The notes under the pieces are model-generated. The model did not search any database, was not told where the DNA came from, and saw nothing but the letters and a program-made list of their open reading frames with translations. A program made the translations under genes and the position numbers. From CBFGRV01 sp965651265 (GTDB taxonomy: Bacteria > Bacteroidota > Rhodothermia > Rhodothermales > VXPQ01), in contig CBFGRV010000062.1 in assembly GCA_965651265.1 (NCBI GenBank), positions 1 to 16,562 on the forward strand: a stretch of 16,562 nt of DNA, read 5' to 3'. Positions 16,501 through 16,562 of the stretch are shown piece by piece (position 1 is the first letter of the stretch; the number at the start of each line of letters is the position of its first letter).

Positions 16501-16562
16501 CCCTGTGTGGCCTCGAGCAGATCCGCATAGACGAGCAGCTGGAGGAGCGCGCCGCCCTTCGC
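13548..16562 (-). CDS. TM0106-type RecB-like nuclease / RNase H-fold / SF1 helicase fusion (5' end off the window)
   Basis: The frame is open to the right edge, so the gene is 5'-truncated: 78 residues precede the ATG at 16328 and at least 1004 residues are visible. The first visible part (AKGGALLQLLVYADLL) matches the QxxxY end of a PD-(D/E)XK nuclease and is followed by HCMLCSW and QMQC, a Cys cluster as in RecB/AddB-type Fe-S nucleases. A helix-hairpin linker (about 16268-16130) leads to an RNase H-fold domain (about 16013-15455; DLFFDIEADPY, IYHFGSYETAAVKRL, ENYNRDDCLSTL). The SF1 helicase then has Walker A GPPGSGKT (14685-14708), FIDEAGQ (near 14370), GDPKQL, VDKFQGQE and a final LNRLNVATSRA. 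The missing left half of the nuclease lies beyond the window. Role in DNA repair, or possibly defence, is inferred from the domains; no partner genes are visible here. Confidence 0.93.
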   Translation of the reverse strand, partial: AKGGALLQLLVYADLLEATQGILPEHAYLELGVPEARLQSFRVSDYIAYFRLLKRRFEEHVRAAPDQLPRAPDPTEHCMLCSWQMQCDSERREVDHLSLVAGIRRSQRRALDACGVDTVERLADLDLQGGPPVDGLHRTTLEKIRDQARIQVEGRRAGEPRYELLEPVVPNEGLGALPSPSAGDLFFDIEADPYALTHGIEYLFGLTDATGQYTARWALDRTDEREAFEEFIDGVMERLERYPDLHIYHFGSYETAAVKRLMGRHATREDEVDRLLRGKVFVDLHRVVRQSLRASVESYSIKKLEPFYSFRRTVELRSANSALAHFEAWLELGGDDERRDELLDCIENYNRDDCLSTLRLRDWLEQLRDELAAHIGAEVPRPDPGDPEPGKDLSDHLEEVAELTELLTAGIPDDPEVRTVEQQARWILAQLLGFHRRENKSTWWQYFEWLAMSDDELIEDSKALGGLTYEGVVGSEKRSLIHRYRFPRQDHGLRPEKKIRDPETEGSPGTIVAIDDGAGTIDLKRGQTNPAPHPRAIIPYEYVGDGVLRDSLLRIARAVVDDGLGDAATYRAASDLLMRHPPRTGRADGEQLILPGESPLEAACRLVLSLDRTILPIQGPPGSGKTFTGARMIVAALKAGKRVGVTGPSHSVIAQLLDKICEAAREEGYSVSGIQKAEQSQLCTAGEIKRAGQNEDVLEALQRGEATLAGGTAWLWSREEMIGAVDLLFIDEAGQFSLANALGVAPAADSLVLLGDPKQLDEPLQGVHPPGTDVSALAHLLGDAPTMPPEQGLFLDRTFRLHPDICRFTSELFYDGRLHPRDGLEAQCIRGHGPLSGAGLRFVPVHHEGNVSESPEEVEVVADIIGRLLDGGAMWTNSEGVTSPLTIRDILVVAPYNAHVAALQAGLPKGARVGTVDKFQGQEAPIVIYSIATSSAEDAPRGMGFLFSLNRLNVATSRAQALVVVVANPDLFEPECRTPEQMKLANAFCRYQELATTVPHVWID

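Overview
The window is GC-rich, gene-dense bacterial chromosome. It most likely comes from a Gram-negative member of the Bacteroidota/Rhodothermota/Gemmatimonadota group, probably uncultivated. The reasons are an outer-membrane SusC/SusD nutrient-uptake pair, Gly-zipper and lipoprotein-type envelope proteins, and a family-07638-type sigma factor overlapping a Ser/Thr kinase with a TolB-like/TPR tail. That combination is common in these phyla, but the phylum is inferred from gene style and not proven. No rRNA, tRNA, CRISPR array, insertion sequence or phage gene was seen.

Layout, left to right. At the left edge lies the 5' end of a minus-strand gene (86 to 1). A plus-strand exported Gly-zipper protein follows (358-978), convergent with a minus-strand 83-residue coiled-coil/membrane protein (1006-1257). 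Next come four larger minus-strand genes, read right to left: a lipoprotein with a PD40/TolB-like beta-propeller (8888-7905), a SusC/RagA TonB-dependent receptor (7634-4611), a SusD-like lipoprotein (4540-2660) and a sulfotransferase (2486-1401). A probable intrinsic terminator at 7792-7828 separates the propeller gene from susC, so susC-susD form their own unit. Divergent from the propeller gene, a sigma70-like promoter (9001-9029) precedes an ECF-type sigma factor (9120-9704) that overlaps by 4 bp a large membrane Ser/Thr kinase (9701-12310). Convergent with the kinase is an apparently exported Gfo/Idh/MocA oxidoreductase (minus, to 12336). It lies just after a very large nuclease/helicase gene that runs off the right edge (16562-13548).

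How they may work together. SusC and SusD would form an energised outer-membrane importer for an unidentified glycan or peptide. No glycoside hydrolase, SusE/F or hybrid sensor accompanies them, so the substrate cannot be named. The sigma factor and kinase form a signalling module. The kinase has a cytosolic catalytic domain, one membrane helix and an outer sensor-like TolB/TPR half, so it could relay an envelope signal to the adjacent sigma factor. The shared intergenic region suggests, but does not prove, that the propeller lipoprotein belongs to the same response.

The most unusual observation is a PDZ-like domain of about 120 residues inserted in the C-terminal helical part of the SusD protein, just before its conserved final helices. 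I know of no SusD family described with such an insert. No clearly new defence or mobile system was found. The nuclease/helicase at the right edge belongs to a recognisable but little-studied TM0106-type RecB-like nuclease/helicase family.
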